A DNA stretch of 64,000 bases from assembly GCA_937873655.1 (NCBI GenBank), contig CALMYQ010000024.1:18935-82934 (forward strand), written 5' to 3'. A program made the translations under genes and the position numbers. This document shows, one piece after another, positions 42,678 to 51,473 of this stretch (positions are counted from its first letter, which is position 1; each line of letters opens with the position of its first letter). The DNA comes from an uncultured Lewinella sp. (GTDB lineage Bacteria > Bacteroidota > Bacteroidia > Chitinophagales > Saprospiraceae). Under the pieces are notes generated by a model, which did not search any database, was not told where the DNA came from, and saw only the letters and a program-made list of their open reading frames with translations.

Positions 42678-45011
42678 ATGAAAAAAGCGACAATCTTCTT
42701 GCTGACCTTTGCGGCCAGCCTTAATGTCCTTTCCGCCCAGAAATGGACGGAGAAGCCAATGGGAAACCACGCGCTCATTACCAATCCCGGCGGACAGACA
42801 CTGGGCTACTCTCCCGCTTCCGGGGTAAAGATCCTCACAATTGACGGACTGGCTTTCAAAGACCTGAACCGGAACGGACAACTGGATAAATACGAAGACT
42901 GGCGACTTTCTGCCGATGTCCGGGCAAAGGACCTGGCTTCCAAACTGACGATCGAGGAAATTGCCGGGTTGATGCTCTACAGCAAACACCAGGCCATACC
43001 CGCCCGCGAGAACGGCTACTTTGCCGGTACGTATAACGGGAAGGTTTTCTCCGCTGCGGGGGTACAACCCGAAAACCTGACCGACCAGCAGACCGAATTC
43101 ATCACCAAAGACCACCTCCGCCATGTGCTGATCACTACGGTACAGTCGCCCGCGGTTGCCGCCGGATGGAACAACAATGTTCAGGCGCTGGCCGAAAGCA
43201 TCGCTCCTGGGATACCGGCCAACAACAGTTCAGATCCGCGCAACGGCACGGTCTCGAATGCTGAATTCAACGCCGGCGCAGGCGGGCAGATCTCCATGTG
43301 GCCGGGTTCCCTGGGCATGGCCGCTACCTTTGATCCGGCGGTTGTGGAAGCATTCGGCCGGATCGCCTCCGCGGAATACCGGGCGTTGGGAATTGCCACG
43401 GCACTATCGCCCCAGATCGATATCGCCACCGATCCGCGCTGGAACCGGGTCAGCGGCACATTTGGAGAAAACCCCAAACTGGCTGCCGATATGGCGCGCG
43501 CTTATTGCGACGGTTTTCAATCTTCCTACGGCGATCAGGAAATCGCCGGCGGTTGGGGGTATGCCAGCGTGAACGCCATGATCAAGCACTGGCCGGGCGG
43601 CGGATCAGGGGAAGCCGGTCGTGACGCCCATTACGGCATGGGCAAGTTCGCGGTTTATCCGGGCGGGCAGTTCACGACCCATTTCATCCCGTTTACCAAA
43701 GGCGGCTTAAAACTGAAGGGCAAAACGAAAATGGCATCTGCCGTTATGCCTTATTACACGATTTCCTGGAACCAGGATACCAAAAACGGCGAAAATGTGG
43801 GGAACAGCTACAATCATTACATCATTAACGATCTCCTGCGTAAAAAATACAAATACGACGGGGTGGCCTGCACCGACTGGAACATCACGGCAGACGAAAC
43901 CGCCCTTGACCTGTTCGTCGGCGGCAAACCCTGGGGTGTGGAAAAACTGAGTGTGGCCGAGCGGCATTACAAGGTCCTGATGGCCGGTGTCGATCAATTC
44001 GGGGGCAACAACGAAGCGGGGCCCGTGCTGGAGGCCTACGACATGGGGGTGAAAGAACACGGCGAAGCCTGGATGCGCGCCCGGATGGAACAATCCGCGG
44101 TTCGTTTGTTGAAGAACATTTTCCGGGTTGGTCTGTTTGAAAACCCGTACCTCCACCCGGAAGAAACCAGCCGCACGGTGGGCAAACCTGAATTCATGGC
44201 AGCGGGGTATGCGGCCCAGCTGAAATCGGTAGTGATGTTGAAGAACAAAAACAACGCCCTTCCGCTTGCCGGCGGTAAAACAGCCTATATCCCCAAAAAA
44301 TATACGCCGGCAGGCCGCAATTTCCTGGGAATGGAAATACCCGAAAAACTGGATTATCCGGTGAATATGAATATTGCAAAAAAGTACTTCAATACGTCGG
44401 ATAACCCGGATGAAAGCGACTTTGCACTGGTGTTCATCGAAAGCCCCAACACGGGGAACGGATACCAGGCTGCGGACCGGAAAAGCGGCGGCAACGGCTA
44501 TTTCCCGATCAGCCTCCAGTACGGCGAATATGCGGCCGAAGAGGCCAGAGCAACCAGCCTGGCCGGCGGCGACCCGCTGGAGGATTTCACCAACCGGTCG
44601 TACAAAGGAAAAACCGTGAAGGCGACCAATATAACCGACCTGTCAATGGTGACGGAAACGGCCGCCAAAATGAAAGGAAAACCGGTGATCGTTATAGTGA
44701 ATATGAGCAACCCAATGGTATTCAGGGAATTCGAAAGCCAGATTGATGCCATTCTGGTCGGCTTTGGCGTACAGGATCAGGCGGTGCTGGACATTCTCTC
44801 GGGAAAAGCCGAACCGACCGGCCTGCTGCCCATGCAGATGCCCGCCGATATGTCGACCGTGGAAAACCAATTCGAGGATATGCCGCTGGATCTGCGGTGC
44901 CATACCGATTCTGAAGGTCATATTTACGATTTCGGCTTCGGTATGAACTGGAAGGGCGTGATCCGGGACGGACGTGCTGCGAGATACAAGTGGAAGTTGA
45001 AAAAACAGTAA
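42678..45011 (+). CDS. Secreted GH3 beta-glycosidase
   Basis: A 777-residue exported GH3 enzyme. The signal peptide is MKKATIFLLTFAASLNVLSAQ. The N-terminal barrel ends with the nucleophile in ACTDWN (Asp400), and the second alpha/beta domain and C-terminal fibronectin-like end (FGFGMNW) follow. GH3 members hydrolyse beta-glucosides, beta-xylosides or GlcNAc links; the long inserts and GHG-like metal-free context do not settle which. ATG 42678 is preferred to 42564 because it opens the signal peptide and follows a -7 box. Confidence 0.85.
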   Translation: MKKATIFLLTFAASLNVLSAQKWTEKPMGNHALITNPGGQTLGYSPASGVKILTIDGLAFKDLNRNGQLDKYEDWRLSADVRAKDLASKLTIEEIAGLMLYSKHQAIPARENGYFAGTYNGKVFSAAGVQPENLTDQQTEFITKDHLRHVLITTVQSPAVAAGWNNNVQALAESIAPGIPANNSSDPRNGTVSNAEFNAGAGGQISMWPGSLGMAATFDPAVVEAFGRIASAEYRALGIATALSPQIDIATDPRWNRVSGTFGENPKLAADMARAYCDGFQSSYGDQEIAGGWGYASVNAMIKHWPGGGSGEAGRDAHYGMGKFAVYPGGQFTTHFIPFTKGGLKLKGKTKMASAVMPYYTISWNQDTKNGENVGNSYNHYIINDLLRKKYKYDGVACTDWNITADETALDLFVGGKPWGVEKLSVAERHYKVLMAGVDQFGGNNEAGPVLEAYDMGVKEHGEAWMRARMEQSAVRLLKNIFRVGLFENPYLHPEETSRTVGKPEFMAAGYAAQLKSVVMLKNKNNALPLAGGKTAYIPKKYTPAGRNFLGMEIPEKLDYPVNMNIAKKYFNTSDNPDESDFALVFIESPNTGNGYQAADRKSGGNGYFPISLQYGEYAAEEARATSLAGGDPLEDFTNRSYKGKTVKATNITDLSMVTETAAKMKGKPVIVIVNMSNPMVFREFESQIDAILVGFGVQDQAVLDILSGKAEPTGLLPMQMPADMSTVENQFEDMPLDLRCHTDSEGHIYDFGFGMNWKGVIRDGRAARYKWKLKKQ

Positions 45012-45240
45012 ATAACGTGAATTCGGGATGATCAAAATTATTTATGACTGAAAATCAAATATCAGCTTACCGAAAGAGGCTTCCTTGTTTCATTGCCGGC
45101 GCAGGGGTAACGAGCATCAATGAGGCATTGAAACCATGAAACATCGGATCGTTGCTTATTTTTCAGGAGCCCGGTTCTTGTTTTTAGCCGCCCTAAACCA
45201 GAACTTACGTTAAATATTATCCTTTAAACCGTTAAACAAT

Positions 45241-46122
45241 ATGAATTACCTGGTCCTATCCTCATCCGTCGCTTTGTTGCTGATGGCCGGAAAACAGATC
45301 GACTCCGGCCGCCAAACCACGTACGAAATGCCGGCCCAACCGGTCATGTGCCACACCGATTACCCGGACGGCAGTATGAACGCCTTTGCCAACGACCCGG
45401 CCTTCTGGGCCTTGCACCCCTCTCCGCTCCCACTGGAATACAAAGCCATGGGGGAAGAGGTCCGGTTTGCCACACCCGACGGCAAAGGCGCCGGCGCTTA
45501 CTTCATCAAAGCCAAAAAGAAATCGAAAAAATGGCTGTTTGTCTACCAGGAATGGTGGGGCCTGAACGACTATATCCGCCGGGAGGCCGATACCTTTTAT
45601 GGAGATCTGAACGGCGAGGTCAATGTGCTGGCCCTGGATATGTACGACGGCAGGTCGACCGCCAACCCGCAGGAGGCCGGCCAGATCATGTCCTCCGTAA
45701 CCCAGGATCGCCTCGAAAGCATCATCAAAGGCGCATCGGCTTATGCCGGTAAAAAAGCGAAGATCGCCAACGTAGGCTGGTGCTTCGGCGGCGGCCTTTC
45801 GCTGCAGTCGGCCCTGCTCAACGGCAAAAAATCCATCGGAGCGGTGATGTACTACGGGATGCCGGTCCGGGATATAGAACGCCTGAAGACCCTGAAATGC
45901 GACGTACTGGGCCTTTTTGCCACCGAGGAACGCATTTCCAAACAGGTGATCGAGGAATTTGCGGCCAATATGAAGACGGCCGGCAAAAAACTGGAATACA
46001 GGATCTTCAACGGCGTTCACGGGTTTGCCAACCCTTCCAACCCCAAACACGATCCTGAACTGACCAAAGAGGCTTACGCTTTGGCTATCGCCTACCTGAA
46101 AGGGAAATTCAAGGTAGGATAG
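45241..46122 (+). CDS. Exported dienelactone-hydrolase-family protein
   Basis: A 293-residue alpha/beta-hydrolase of the DLH family with an N-terminal hydrophobic export segment (1-18). The nucleophile is Cys181 in GWCFGG, the supporting Glu104 is in QEWWG and the catalytic His260 in VHGF. The usual acidic triad Asp region reads FATEER, so a Glu may replace Asp. Such exported DLH proteins are common in Bacteroidota and their substrates are unknown. The 229-base gap upstream contains no promoter match I can support. Confidence 0.8.
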   Translation: MNYLVLSSSVALLLMAGKQIDSGRQTTYEMPAQPVMCHTDYPDGSMNAFANDPAFWALHPSPLPLEYKAMGEEVRFATPDGKGAGAYFIKAKKKSKKWLFVYQEWWGLNDYIRREADTFYGDLNGEVNVLALDMYDGRSTANPQEAGQIMSSVTQDRLESIIKGASAYAGKKAKIANVGWCFGGGLSLQSALLNGKKSIGAVMYYGMPVRDIERLKTLKCDVLGLFATEERISKQVIEEFAANMKTAGKKLEYRIFNGVHGFANPSNPKHDPELTKEAYALAIAYLKGKFKVG

Positions 46123-46142
46123 GCCAAATTCATGGTTTTATT

Positions 46143-46150
46143 TACATTTG
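46143..46150 (+). promoter_or_regulatory. -7 box TACATTTG of the NIPSNAP gene
   Basis: Exact TAnnTTTG 33 bases before ATG 46184, giving a leader of about 27 bases. Confidence 0.45.
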
Positions 46151-46183
46151 TTCACCAACTTGATTTTCACCCTGAATCAGATC

Positions 46184-46933
46184 ATGAAATACCTCCTCAT
46201 CCTGTTGACGGCCATGGCCATACTCCCGGCTGCCGGCGCCCAGAAAGCGGACCAGCTTTGTTACGAGCTCCGCATTTATACCACCGACAAAGGCAAGCTT
46301 AACGACCTGCTGAAGCGCTTTCGCAATCATACCATGGCGTTGTTCGAAAAACACGGCATGACCAATGTCGGTTACTGGACCCCCCTGGATAACCCGGACG
46401 GGAAATTGTATTACCTGATGTCCTACCCCAGCCGGGAAGCCCGCGATGCTTCCTGGAAGGCCTTTGGCGCCGATACCACCTGGCAGCGGGTCGCCCGGGA
46501 AAGCGAGGCCAACGGAAAGATTGTCACCAAAGTGGAAAGCGTATTCCTGAAGACCACCGATTTCTCGCCGAACAACCTTAAAAGTGAACCCGGCAAAGTC
46601 TGGGAATTGCGCATGTATACCACCACGCCCGGTCATTTGCCGAATCTGTTGAGCCGGTTCAGAGACCATACCGTGAAACTGTTCAAAAAACACGGAATGA
46701 CCAACAAGATCTACTGGACGCCGACGGATGAAGCCCAGGGCAAGGACAACATGCTGTACTACATGCTGACCCACAAAACCGAAAAAGCGGGCAAGGCTTC
46801 TTTCGACGCTTTCCGGGCCGACCCCAAATGGATCAAAGCCAGGGAGGATTCGGAAAAAGCTGCGGGCGGATCCCTGACGACCCAGGTCGTTTCGATCTAT
46901 ATGTGGCCGACGGATTTTTCTCCTGTTAAATAA
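46184..46933 (+). CDS. Secreted tandem NIPSNAP-domain protein
   Basis: A 249-residue exported protein (signal ending at AAGAQ) with two NIPSNAP ferredoxin-like domains. The domain repeats are evident: YELRIYTTDKGKLNDLLKRF with KHGMTNVGYWTP in the first, and WELRMYTTTPGHLPNLLSRF with KHGMTNKIYWTP in the second. Function of bacterial NIPSNAPs is unknown; a dimeric alpha+beta barrel formed within one chain is expected. ATG 46184 opens the signal peptide. A composite repeat follows its stop after 42 bases. Confidence 0.88.
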   Translation: MKYLLILLTAMAILPAAGAQKADQLCYELRIYTTDKGKLNDLLKRFRNHTMALFEKHGMTNVGYWTPLDNPDGKLYYLMSYPSREARDASWKAFGADTTWQRVARESEANGKIVTKVESVFLKTTDFSPNNLKSEPGKVWELRMYTTTPGHLPNLLSRFRDHTVKLFKKHGMTNKIYWTPTDEAQGKDNMLYYMLTHKTEKAGKASFDAFRADPKWIKAREDSEKAAGGSLTTQVVSIYMWPTDFSPVK

Positions 46934-46975
46934 TGTGAGCTCGGGTTTAGGGACTTCCTCGCAGATAAAGCGGCA

Positions 46976-47122
46976 GTGCGGGCCGTCAGGTCCGCTATAT
47001 CGATTGCTCCGGGTCGGCAACGTTTGCGGCGGGTAATGCCGGGCCCATGCCGTCAAAATGAATGGAATGGATTTCAACCGTCGTTGCAATTTTTGTATTC
47101 CGGCCCTACAGGCCGGTGGCTT
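46976..47122. repeat. Composite three-hairpin repeat element, copy A
   Basis: Begins GTGCGGGCC...AGGTCCGC (hairpin), and ends with GGATTTCAAC and the palindrome CCGGCCCTACAGGCCGG. It shares beginning, end and several internal blocks with copy B at 63832-64000. Its end overlaps the 3' end of the ATP-grasp gene. Confidence 0.8.
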
Positions 47123-48227
47123 CCGTCGTTGCCGGGGAGACGCCTGGTTTTGAAAAATGCCTTTCCAGGCAATCCCCGATAATATCACCGATGAAACGGG
47201 AGAAGGTATACCCATGCGCCTGCAGGATCTTCCCGCAGATGGTGTCGCTTTCCACCCAGGAGGAGATGCTGCAGTTGGCATTTACTTCAAGTACGAACAA
47301 CTCGTCCGTGTGTTTTTCCCAGCGGATATCTACCCGGCCGTAACCGGTTCCGCCGACTGCTTTATAGGCAGCCCAGGCGGCTTGTTCCAGCCGGTTGCTT
47401 TCTTCCGGGGTTGCCATCGCCGTAACATACATCTGCTCTTTCCACATATCGAAAACAAAATGGTGCCTTTCCTCCGGAAGGCTGCTGTCGTACACGATCT
47501 GCAAAGCCGGAAATACGGTAGCGCTGTCCGGATAACCGGGGGTGCCCGCAATAAGCACGGTAAAGTCCCGACCCAGGATGAAGCGCTCGGCCAGGATTCC
47601 GCCCCCGCTGAAGTCATAACCGTGCATGCCCTCAAATAATCGCGCTGCCTGAACCTGAAGATCCCGGTCGTTATGGACAACCGATTCCCAGGTCAGCCCG
47701 AAGCTGCCGCCGGAAACAGAAGGCTTTACAAATACGGGAGCGCCGACCTTTTGACAAACCCCATCCAGGTTGGTATCCGGTTTATCGATGAAATGATACG
47801 GCGCTGTCGGTACCCCGGACCTGAGAAAAGCATCTTTCATCAGGTGTTTGGAGGTGGACATGTGGTAGAATCCCGAATCGGCGCCGGTAAAGGGAATGTT
47901 TCGGGATTCCAGCAGCTTTACGACCGTAAGGCCGGGATACCCGTTGATCTCATCTCCGTCGCAGTAGTTGAAAACGATATGCAGGCGGCCGTCACTGCGG
48001 CTTTGCAGGTCCGCTGTGGTGGCCTCCAGGTTGTCCAGGGTAATGGGTGTCCAGGACCAGTCCAATCCCAGGTCTGCAAAAGCGTCCGCCATTTCGGTCC
48101 GGGTATCCGGGTCGTCGTAAAATTCGCTGACCGGGCCGTCGGCCGTGATCTTGTAGGGAACAAAGAGCCAAACGAAAAGGTCGGTTGCAGACAACCCGTA
48201 CCGGTGCAGGATCAGGTCTAAATTCAT
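47106..48227 (-). CDS. ATP-grasp ligase related to D-Ala-D-Ala ligases
   Basis: A 373-residue ATP-grasp enzyme. The N-terminal Rossmann-like part includes VFNYCDGDEINGYPGLTVVKLLE, the ATP-binding region has VGAPVFVKPSVSGGSFG and GILAERFILGRDFTV, and the metal-binding end is FVLEVNANCSISSW. It resembles the D-Ala-D-Ala ligase branch but lacks clear Ddl specificity residues, so another peptide-like ligation is likely. ATG 48227 is used. The last roughly 6 codons and the stop are made of the composite repeat: the TAG derives from the CTA in its palindrome, so the original C-terminus may have been changed. It diverges from the symporter gene. Confidence 0.78.
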   Translation of the reverse strand: MNLDLILHRYGLSATDLFVWLFVPYKITADGPVSEFYDDPDTRTEMADAFADLGLDWSWTPITLDNLEATTADLQSRSDGRLHIVFNYCDGDEINGYPGLTVVKLLESRNIPFTGADSGFYHMSTSKHLMKDAFLRSGVPTAPYHFIDKPDTNLDGVCQKVGAPVFVKPSVSGGSFGLTWESVVHNDRDLQVQAARLFEGMHGYDFSGGGILAERFILGRDFTVLIAGTPGYPDSATVFPALQIVYDSSLPEERHHFVFDMWKEQMYVTAMATPEESNRLEQAAWAAYKAVGGTGYGRVDIRWEKHTDELFVLEVNANCSISSWVESDTICGKILQAHGYTFSRFIGDIIGDCLERHFSKPGVSPATTEATGL

Positions 48228-48242
48228 TTGGTTGCATTTTAA

Positions 48243-48259
48243 AAGCCGGCGACCGGCTT
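48243..48259. promoter_or_regulatory. Perfect inverted repeat between divergent genes
   Basis: AAGCCGG-CGA-CCGGCTT is a 7-bp perfect stem 16 bases upstream of the ATP-grasp start and 97 bases before the symporter start, a candidate operator or leader hairpin. Confidence 0.4.
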
Positions 48260-48355
48260 CAGCCTGCAAGGTTACAAAATGGATTTTTGAATTAGCTGAA
48301 AAAAACTTTTATTGTGTGGATTTTCAAGGCTGATCGTAGACGAAAAACCGACAAC

Positions 48356-49957
48356 ATGCAACAATTCTTCGTATTTGTAGCCTTCACGGCCTTTGTAGCC
48401 GGTTATGCTTCCTGGCGACTGCGCAAAGATAATTTCAGGACCAAAGACGGCTATTTTCTCGGCGGGCGAAGCCTGACCGGCGTCATCATCGCGGGATCCA
48501 TGTTGCTGACCAATATCTCCACGGAACACCTGGTGGGCATGAACGGTTCCGCCTACCGGAACGGCGGCATCATCATCGCCTGGGAGGTGACTTCCGCGCT
48601 GGCGCTTGTGGTGGCCGCCCTTTATTTCATACCCAGATACCTGAAAATGGGCCTGACCACCATCCCCGAATTCCTGGAAAAGCGCTTTGACGGAATGACC
48701 CGGACCATCATCGGCCTGCTGCTGATCATTTCTTTCGTGTCCACCCTATTGCCGATCGTGTTGTATACAGGCGCCATCAACATCGAGAGCATTTTCGGCA
48801 TATCCGAATTGCTGCATATCAGCCGCACGGAAGGGCTTTGGCTGACCGTCCTGGTGGTGGGCGCGATCGGCGCGGTGTATGCGATTTTCGGCGGCCTGAA
48901 AATGGTGGCCTATACGGATACTCTGAACGGTTACGGCCTCCTGATCGCCGGTTTGCTGGTACCCATCTGGGCGCTGTGGGACATCGGCCACGGCAATATC
49001 CTGACCGGCCTTTCCACCGTTTTTCATCATGCTCCGGAAAAGTTCAATGTGGTCAGCCGGGAGCCTTCTGTCGGCCCGGGCGCGAGGGATGCGATATTGC
49101 CGTTCAGCGTGCTGTTTACCGGGTTGATCGTCAATCAATTGTATTTCTGGGCGATGCACCAATCCATCATCCAGCGCGCCCTGGGGGCGGTCAGCCTTAA
49201 AGAAGCCCAGAAAGGGTTGCTGCTCACCGGGATCTTCAAGATCTTAATGCCGCTCATCATCGTACTGCCGGGCATCATCGGGTTCTACTATTTCGGCGAC
49301 AGCTTGTACAACGCCCAGGATACGGTTTATCCGCAACTGATCAAGCGCATTTTGCCGGTATGGATGACGGGGTTTTTCGTTGCCGTGGTGATGGGCGCTA
49401 TCCTGAGCACCTTCAACAGCGCCCTGAACAGCGCGGCAACCATATTCAGCCTTGGTTTGTTCAAGAGATATATCCGCAAATCTGCCTCGGACACCCAGTT
49501 GGTCCGGGTCGGCAAGATCACTTCGGCTGTCCTGGCCATCTTCGCGATCCTGGTTGCGCCTTTTGTGGCCAATGCACCGGCCGGCCTTTACCAGTTGCTG
49601 CAACAGCTCAACGGGATCTTTTTCATCCCGATGGCATCGGTCATCCTGGCGGGTTTTTTGTTCCCGAGGGTGTCTGCTTCCGGTGCAAAGGCAGGGCTGG
49701 CATTCGGCCTGGTCTTTTATGTGCTGATGTTCATGGTCTTCAAGGTCAACCTCCATTTCGTGCATATCTGGGGCATCGAATTCGTGTTGAACATAGCGGT
49801 AATGCACCTGGTTTCGGCTTTTGACCCACCCAGGGAGGTCTTCACGATCCGGGATATCGGCGTGGTGGACATGAAGCAGTGGAAGTATGCGAAAGGGCTG
49901 AGCATAGTGCTGACGATCGTGACGCTGGCGATTTATGTTTGGCTGGGGAGTGTTTGA
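48356..49957 (+). CDS. Sodium/solute symporter (SSS family)
   Basis: A 533-residue inner-membrane protein with about 13-14 hydrophobic helices, matching the SLC5/SSS family: YFLGGRSLTG near the first helices, GGLKMVAYTDTLNG in the central region, and AILSTFNSALNSAATIFS typical of helix 8-9. It probably imports a sugar or sugar-like solute with Na+. ATG 48356 is used; a GTG 42 bases upstream is weaker. A palindromic element and low-complexity GAGAGGGTG sequence follow the stop. Confidence 0.88.
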   Translation: MQQFFVFVAFTAFVAGYASWRLRKDNFRTKDGYFLGGRSLTGVIIAGSMLLTNISTEHLVGMNGSAYRNGGIIIAWEVTSALALVVAALYFIPRYLKMGLTTIPEFLEKRFDGMTRTIIGLLLIISFVSTLLPIVLYTGAINIESIFGISELLHISRTEGLWLTVLVVGAIGAVYAIFGGLKMVAYTDTLNGYGLLIAGLLVPIWALWDIGHGNILTGLSTVFHHAPEKFNVVSREPSVGPGARDAILPFSVLFTGLIVNQLYFWAMHQSIIQRALGAVSLKEAQKGLLLTGIFKILMPLIIVLPGIIGFYYFGDSLYNAQDTVYPQLIKRILPVWMTGFFVAVVMGAILSTFNSALNSAATIFSLGLFKRYIRKSASDTQLVRVGKITSAVLAIFAILVAPFVANAPAGLYQLLQQLNGIFFIPMASVILAGFLFPRVSASGAKAGLAFGLVFYVLMFMVFKVNLHFVHIWGIEFVLNIAVMHLVSAFDPPREVFTIRDIGVVDMKQWKYAKGLSIVLTIVTLAIYVWLGSV

Positions 49958-49967
49958 GAGGGTGTGA

Positions 49968-49995
49968 GCCCGCCTTCGCCGGAGGCTTCGGCGGA
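49968..49995. repeat. GC-rich palindromic element, copy 4
   Basis: Near-identical to the 28-bp element at 3463-3490 (differences only in the central GCCGGAGG/GCCAGGGG). It interrupts a GAGAGGGTG low-complexity tract that continues on both sides, directly after the symporter stop. Confidence 0.75.
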
Positions 49996-50135
49996 TGAGA
50001 GGGTGAGAGGGCAAATAAAAGACGGCCGGGATGCAGGAGGTTCGGAGTTTTGGAATAAATGCCGGAAATTTGCGTTAATTGCATGATGAAACCGATTTAG
50101 GATGATACCATGCCCCGGTTGAATACAAACACGCA

Positions 50136-51209
50136 ATGAAGATTTACAATTTTAGTCCGGGACCCGCCGTGATCCCGCCGTCTGTATTAGGGGAGGCAAG
50201 TCGAAGTCTGGTACAATTTGAAGATACCGGAATGTCCATTGCCGAAATGAGCCACCGCAGCCCCAAAGTGATGGGCATTGTGGAAGAGGCCTCTGCTTTG
50301 ATCCGGGAATTGCTTGGATTGAACAGCGACTATGAAGTGATCTGGGTGCAGGGTGGGGCATCTTCCCAGCTGGCGGTAGCGCCGATGAACCTTACCGATC
50401 CGAAACAAGCCATAGCCGTTGCCGATACGGGGTATTGGGCCACCAAAGCCATCAAGGCGGCGGAGCAGATCTGCAAAGTCGAGGTCGTGGCTTCCTCCGA
50501 GGCTACCGGCTATGACCGCATTCCCAGGGATTGGACCCTACCCAAGGGGGTCCGCTATTTCCATATGGTGACCAACGAGACGATCAACGGGACCCAATAC
50601 CGGGAAATTCCCGATCTGCCGGCGCCGATCGTTGCGGACATGACCTCCGATTTCCTCACCCGGCCCATCCCATTCGAAAAATTCGGGGTCATTTTTGCCA
50701 GCGCCCAGAAGAACTTTGGTTTGGCCGGCGTTACCTGCGTCGTTATCCGGAAAGACCTGATGAAAACGCCGCCCAACCGGGTCATTCCCACCATTTTCGA
50801 TTACCGGACCCATATTGCCGCACAATCCCTGTACCACACGGCGCCGGTTTTCCCCATTTACGTCTCCATGCTCACCCTGAGGTGGATCAAGAAGATGGGC
50901 GGCCTTGAAAAAATGGCCGAAAAGAACGCCGAAAAAGCGGCCGTGCTGTACAGCGAACTCGACCGGAACCCGGTTTTTCAGGGCAGCGTGGTAGAGGAAG
51001 ACCGCTCAGTGATGAACGTCTGTTTTCGAACAGACCGCGCCGGGCTGGAAGAGGAATTCCTCAAATACACGGAGCGCAATGGTGTGGTCGGCATCAAGGG
51101 CTTTCCAACGGTCGGCGGCTTCCGGGCGTCTATCTACAACGCTATGCCGCTGGATGGGGTGCAGGTGTTGGCGGAGATGATGCGGATGTTTGCGGGGAGG
51201 TTTGGATGA
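50136..51209 (+). CDS. serC: Phosphoserine aminotransferase
   Basis: A 357-residue class V aminotransferase that converts 3-phosphohydroxypyruvate and glutamate to phosphoserine in serine synthesis (and acts in pyridoxal-phosphate synthesis). The N-terminus YNFSPGPAVIP, the GGASSQLAVAPMNL substrate region and the PLP lysine in SAQKNFGLAG (Lys192) are diagnostic; length is standard. It is not next to serA in this window. A long ACTGACA array follows. Confidence 0.95.
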   Translation: MKIYNFSPGPAVIPPSVLGEASRSLVQFEDTGMSIAEMSHRSPKVMGIVEEASALIRELLGLNSDYEVIWVQGGASSQLAVAPMNLTDPKQAIAVADTGYWATKAIKAAEQICKVEVVASSEATGYDRIPRDWTLPKGVRYFHMVTNETINGTQYREIPDLPAPIVADMTSDFLTRPIPFEKFGVIFASAQKNFGLAGVTCVVIRKDLMKTPPNRVIPTIFDYRTHIAAQSLYHTAPVFPIYVSMLTLRWIKKMGGLEKMAEKNAEKAAVLYSELDRNPVFQGSVVEEDRSVMNVCFRTDRAGLEEEFLKYTERNGVVGIKGFPTVGGFRASIYNAMPLDGVQVLAEMMRMFAGRFG

Positions 51210-51228
51210 GTTGGATGCTGGATAGATT

Positions 51229-51370
51229 GACGACTGTCCTAAAGGGATTCCTATGGAGCCGACTGCCAACTGCCAACTGACAACTGCCAACTGACAACTG
51301 ACCACTGACCACTGACCACTGACAACTGACAACTGATTACTGCCAACTGACAACTGACCACTGATTACTG
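51229..51370. repeat. Composite repeat, left copy (block plus ACTGACA array)
   Basis: A conserved block, GACTGTCC-T-AAAGGGATTCCTATGGAGCC (51229-51260), is followed by about 15 ACTGACA/ACTGCCA/ACTGACC units of 7 bp. The same block and array appear inverted at 53991-54066, bracketing the P-type ATPase gene. Confidence 0.85.
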
Positions 51371-51473
51371 AAAATCTGCCCCCTCCCTTTAAAGGAGTTT
51401 TAGCGGTCGACACATCTGTACAAAAAATATTGCGTATCATTGGACCCGGATCCCCTCAGCGATCCTGAACTAC

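Noticed and set aside
40132..45011. Reading the TonB receptor and GH3 genes as a SusC-type utilisation locus
   Set aside because: No SusD-like lipoprotein is present and the receptor has the OMP_b-brl_3 type barrel rather than the SusC pattern.
45044..45139. 31-codon frame in the gap before the dienelactone-hydrolase-like gene
   Set aside because: No promoter, signal, or recognisable sequence; such frames are common by chance.
47062..47343. 93-codon frame on the plus strand over the composite repeat
   Set aside because: It is made of the repeat and of antisense ATP-grasp sequence; no independent coding signal.
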